Shown: in pieces, positions 62,063-64,000 of the stretch
Layout: every line of letters begins with the position of its first letter
How positions within the stretch are numbered: position 1 is the first letter of the stretch
From: Flavobacteriaceae bacterium
Lineage (GTDB): Bacteria; Bacteroidota; Bacteroidia; Flavobacteriales; Flavobacteriaceae
DNA length: 64,000 bases
NCBI GenBank assembly: GCA_002694465.1
Contig: NZMG01000053.1
Location: 1 to 64,000, forward strand
Direction: 5' to 3'
Position numbers and translations under genes: made by a program
The notes under the pieces: model-generated
The model's input: the letters and a program-made list of their open reading frames with translations, nothing else
What the model was told of the DNA's origin: nothing
Database searches by the model: none

Positions 62063-62131
62063 AATCTATTATGTGTTTTTGTGCATTGCGCTCAATGGGT
62101 TAAAATGTTTTGCTATGTTTTAATTATGTAA

Positions 62132-62230
62132 AAAAATGTTGTTGAGAAATGGGTACAGCAATATGTAGCCAGAAGCAACGCTTCGGCCATTGTCGTAAAT
62201 GCAGGTGAGGAAATTCAACCTGCTATGTAG
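62132..62230 (+). pseudogene. Possible gene remnant
   Basis: A 32-codon frame with no start codon runs from just after an in-frame TAA to a TAG and reads KNVVEKWVQQYVARSNASA, then IVVNAGEEIQPAM. The composition looks coding, and it is on the opposite strand to all neighbours. The reverse strand of the same bases is also open. I cannot name the source gene. Confidence 0.3.
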
Positions 62231-62234
62231 AAAA

Positions 62235-62657
62235 TCAAATTAAATAAGTCTCGTGTAGAATTTGTATGTCCTTGGATAACAAGGGCGGCCTATATTGTTT
62301 AAAAGGAACTATATTTTTCTCTAGCCCTTCAAATAAATTTACATAGACGTAAAAAAAAGTATTTAGAAAAATTATGGTTTCGGCCTCAAGTTTGGTATTG
62401 GCCTTTTTAATGGTATCGTCTCCCGTTTTTACAAAAGATTGATTACTACAGCAATCTTTTTCTTGTAGCGTAGTGCATTGTTTTGTAGGTTCCTTTTTCT
62501 TTTGAACCTTCTCTGCGCAGACTTTTGCTTTGCCTATCAGGGACATATCGACTAGTTTATTACAGCAAAAGTGCATATCTACCGTAAAAGAAGAAGTAGA
62601 AAGCAGTATTAAAGCTGCTAAAAAGAAGGATATTATTTTAGAAAAAAAAGATTTCAC
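62235..62657 (-). CDS. HYC_CC_PP family exported protein
   Basis: 140 residues with a signal peptide (about 1-22). The family marks are visible: DMHFCCNKLV (HFCC), a second CC in KDCCSNQS, and YRPPLL near the end. These proteins are found next to TonB-dependent receptors in Bacteroidota and may bind copper or another soft metal through the Cys pairs. It follows the receptor gene on the same strand. Confidence 0.82.
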   Translation of the reverse strand: MKSFFSKIISFFLAALILLSTSSFTVDMHFCCNKLVDMSLIGKAKVCAEKVQKKKEPTKQCTTLQEKDCCSNQSFVKTGDDTIKKANTKLEAETIIFLNTFFYVYVNLFEGLEKNIVPFKQYRPPLLSKDIQILHETYLI

Positions 62658-62818
62658 ATTATAAAATTAATGATTCTATATCAAATTTTTTAAAAATATG
62701 TTAAAAAATTAGTTTTTGAACTTATTTTTTCGTTTCGACTGAAAATAAGTTTAATGTTACGAATGTAATATAGATGATTAATAAAAAATATGACTTTTAT
62801 CATCTAATGCAGATTAAC

Positions 62819-63988
62819 TCAAAATCTATATTCGATAGAAAAATTAAACCCGAAAGGATGACCAGGACGTAATCCTGCCGGAACCCTCGATACTGCGTAC
62901 GTTGTATTAAAAAGATTTATAATATTTGAAGACAGGGTAAAGTTCTCATCAATAAAATAGCGGGCAGACAAATCCACTATGAAATTTGAATCTACTTTAA
63001 AGTTTGCTGGGATTGGTCCAGAACCTGCTTTTGTTCTGAAAGCACTTGTGTATCGTGAATTTACATTTACATCAAACTTTCTGTGCTTCAACCCTAATGA
63101 CGCGTTTAATTGATTTTTTGCAATATAGGGTATCTCGTCGCCTATGGTGACTATGCCGTAAATGTCTTCATTACTGTCAAAACTGGTTAAAAATTCAGTA
63201 TCGGTAAGTGTGTATGATACGGATAAGGGAAGCTGAAAACTACTACTTTGTTTATGCAGCAGGTTGTAATTAAGTAAAAACTCAATACCGCTTACACGAA
63301 CTTCACCTGCGTTAAATTGGTCAAGGCTTCCTGTGCCGCCTGTTGCTGCCAAATCGCTTCCGAGCAAATTTTTATAATCATTGTAAAAACCAACAAGTTC
63401 CCCTTGAATTCCCTTGAAATTAAATCGTGTGCCAAATTCGTAATTGATGCTCTCTTCTGCATTTTGACCTGGGGTATTACTTGGCGGCGAAAAGCCTTTA
63501 TGTACACCACCAAATATTGAAAGGTCATTACTGAACCTATAATTAGCCCCAATTCCAGGAATCCAGACATCTACTTCGTTTTCTCTAATCGATAGGTCTT
63601 GACCAGTTCGTGAAGGGTCGTCTGTCCCATAATCTGTACGGGTCAAAGTGATGTTTTCATAGCGCAACCCTGGGGTCAAGGTCAAATTTTCAATTTTTAC
63701 CGTGTACAGTAAATGTGCTGCCAGTGCTTTGGCACTGCTTATACGGTTAGCATCTGTTCCTTTTTCGCCAACGGTAGTCCGTATCAATTCTTGGTTTTGA
63801 AAAGCATATCTATCCACCCATTGAAACCTGTCCTCGTCATCTTCGTGATAGCGTATGCCTGCTTCTAAACTTTGCAGCAAGTTATTTCCCCATTTTAATG
63901 TTGCAATGGATTGAATTCCGTTTGAGGTATAAGTTCTATTGTTCGCTTTAATGCCCAAAACATCTGTTTGGGTGTCTTCGTTGCCCAA
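62819..63988 (-). CDS. TonB-dependent receptor, C-terminal part (5' end beyond the window)
   Basis: About 390 residues of a beta-barrel domain: YENITLTRTDYG, IWIPGIGANYRF-type strands, GVHKGFSPPSN, YEFGTRFNFKGIQGELVGFYNDYKNLLG and a final aromatic strand FNFSIEYRF. The stop is at 62819. The plug domain and signal peptide lie past base 64000, so the Met at 63988 is internal. The cargo is unknown; the neighbours suggest a metal complex. Confidence 0.88.
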   Translation of the reverse strand: MGNEDTQTDVLGIKANNRTYTSNGIQSIATLKWGNNLLQSLEAGIRYHEDDEDRFQWVDRYAFQNQELIRTTVGEKGTDANRISSAKALAAHLLYTVKIENLTLTPGLRYENITLTRTDYGTDDPSRTGQDLSIRENEVDVWIPGIGANYRFSNDLSIFGGVHKGFSPPSNTPGQNAEESINYEFGTRFNFKGIQGELVGFYNDYKNLLGSDLAATGGTGSLDQFNAGEVRVSGIEFLLNYNLLHKQSSSFQLPLSVSYTLTDTEFLTSFDSNEDIYGIVTIGDEIPYIAKNQLNASLGLKHRKFDVNVNSRYTSAFRTKAGSGPIPANFKVDSNFIVDLSARYFIDENFTLSSNIINLFNTTYAVSRVPAGLRPGHPFGFNFSIEYRF

Positions 63989-64000
63989 AAGGGTTTGATA

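Noticed and set aside
30000..64000. Integrase, relaxase, transposase or conjugation genes
   Set aside because: None of the reading frames shows tyrosine or serine recombinase, DDE transposase, relaxase or Tra motifs. Mobile origin is inferred only from ParB-like, DUF932, AbiE and RteC pieces and the tRNA boundary.

Overview
The window looks like a chromosome segment of a marine-type flavobacterium (Bacteroidota, Flavobacteriia). The support is an AT-rich genome, promoters with the Bacteroidota -7 box TAnnTTTG (the clearest pairs a TTTG box with TATATTTG upstream of tRNA-Leu), many lipoproteins with short N-terminal signal peptides, a HYC_CC_PP-type protein beside a TonB-dependent receptor, an RteC remnant, and a clade II (Sec-type, lipoprotein) nosZ. 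No species can be named from the sequence alone.

Left half (1-29.7 kb) reads as ordinary chromosome in short operons: a membrane glycosyltransferase and a flippase-like protein; ruvC, a DUF3667 protein, hemW, a cyclase-family hydrolase and small proteins; a complete trans-4-hydroxy-L-proline catabolic operon (pyrroline-hydroxycarboxylate deaminase, ketoglutarate semialdehyde dehydrogenase, 4-hydroxyproline epimerase, D-hydroxyproline dehydrogenase) beside a divergent AraC regulator; a nitrous oxide reductase operon (cytochrome c, fasciclin protein, nosZ, membrane protein, nosL, cupin, nosD, nosF, nosY) divergent from an Rrf2 regulator with three candidate cluster cysteines; a BlaI/M56 sensor pair with two visible operators; phnA; a sulfide:quinone-reductase-like gene broken by one extra A; and an M20 dipeptidase.

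At 29.75-30.05 kb there is a tRNA-Leu(UAG) preceded by the 5' half of a second tRNA-Leu and followed by a terminator and two tandem 11-bp repeats. This is probably the edge of an accessory island that runs off the right end. It opens with a ParB-like protein, a 53-residue protein and a DUF932-type protein. Two of these genes carry the same 134-bp leader (about 87 % identical, ungapped, 2,050 bp apart). Next come an orphan AbiEi-type antitoxin and a recombination scar where a truncated AbiEii toxin gene meets a truncated rteC tail to tail.

From 62.7 kb back to 34.5 kb every confident gene lies on the minus strand. The stretch holds an MFS exporter, a CopB-type (CPH) copper ATPase, PPK2, and a stress/energy module: PRPP synthetase, AMP/thymidine phosphorylase, a beta-CASP nuclease, an ATP-cone/endonuclease fusion, two universal stress proteins, D-lactate-type dehydrogenase, a MgtC/DUF4010 protein, ATP-type phosphofructokinase, an alpha/beta hydrolase, a cation symporter, DhnA-type class I aldolase, archaeal-type (type II) GAPDH, NhaA and NDH-2. 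Upstream of that is a metal-handling block: Cys-, His- and Met-rich small proteins, an HMA chaperone, an HMA-AraC fusion regulator, two cytochromes c around a beta-barrel protein, a HYC_CC_PP protein and a TonB-dependent receptor cut by the window edge.

My reading is that the island supplies copper tolerance plus a self-contained set of enzymes for glycolysis to lactate, nucleotide-ribose salvage, polyphosphate use and ion/pH control, as would suit survival in energy-poor or low-oxygen conditions. That functional reading is inference; the gene calls rest on motifs described in each entry.
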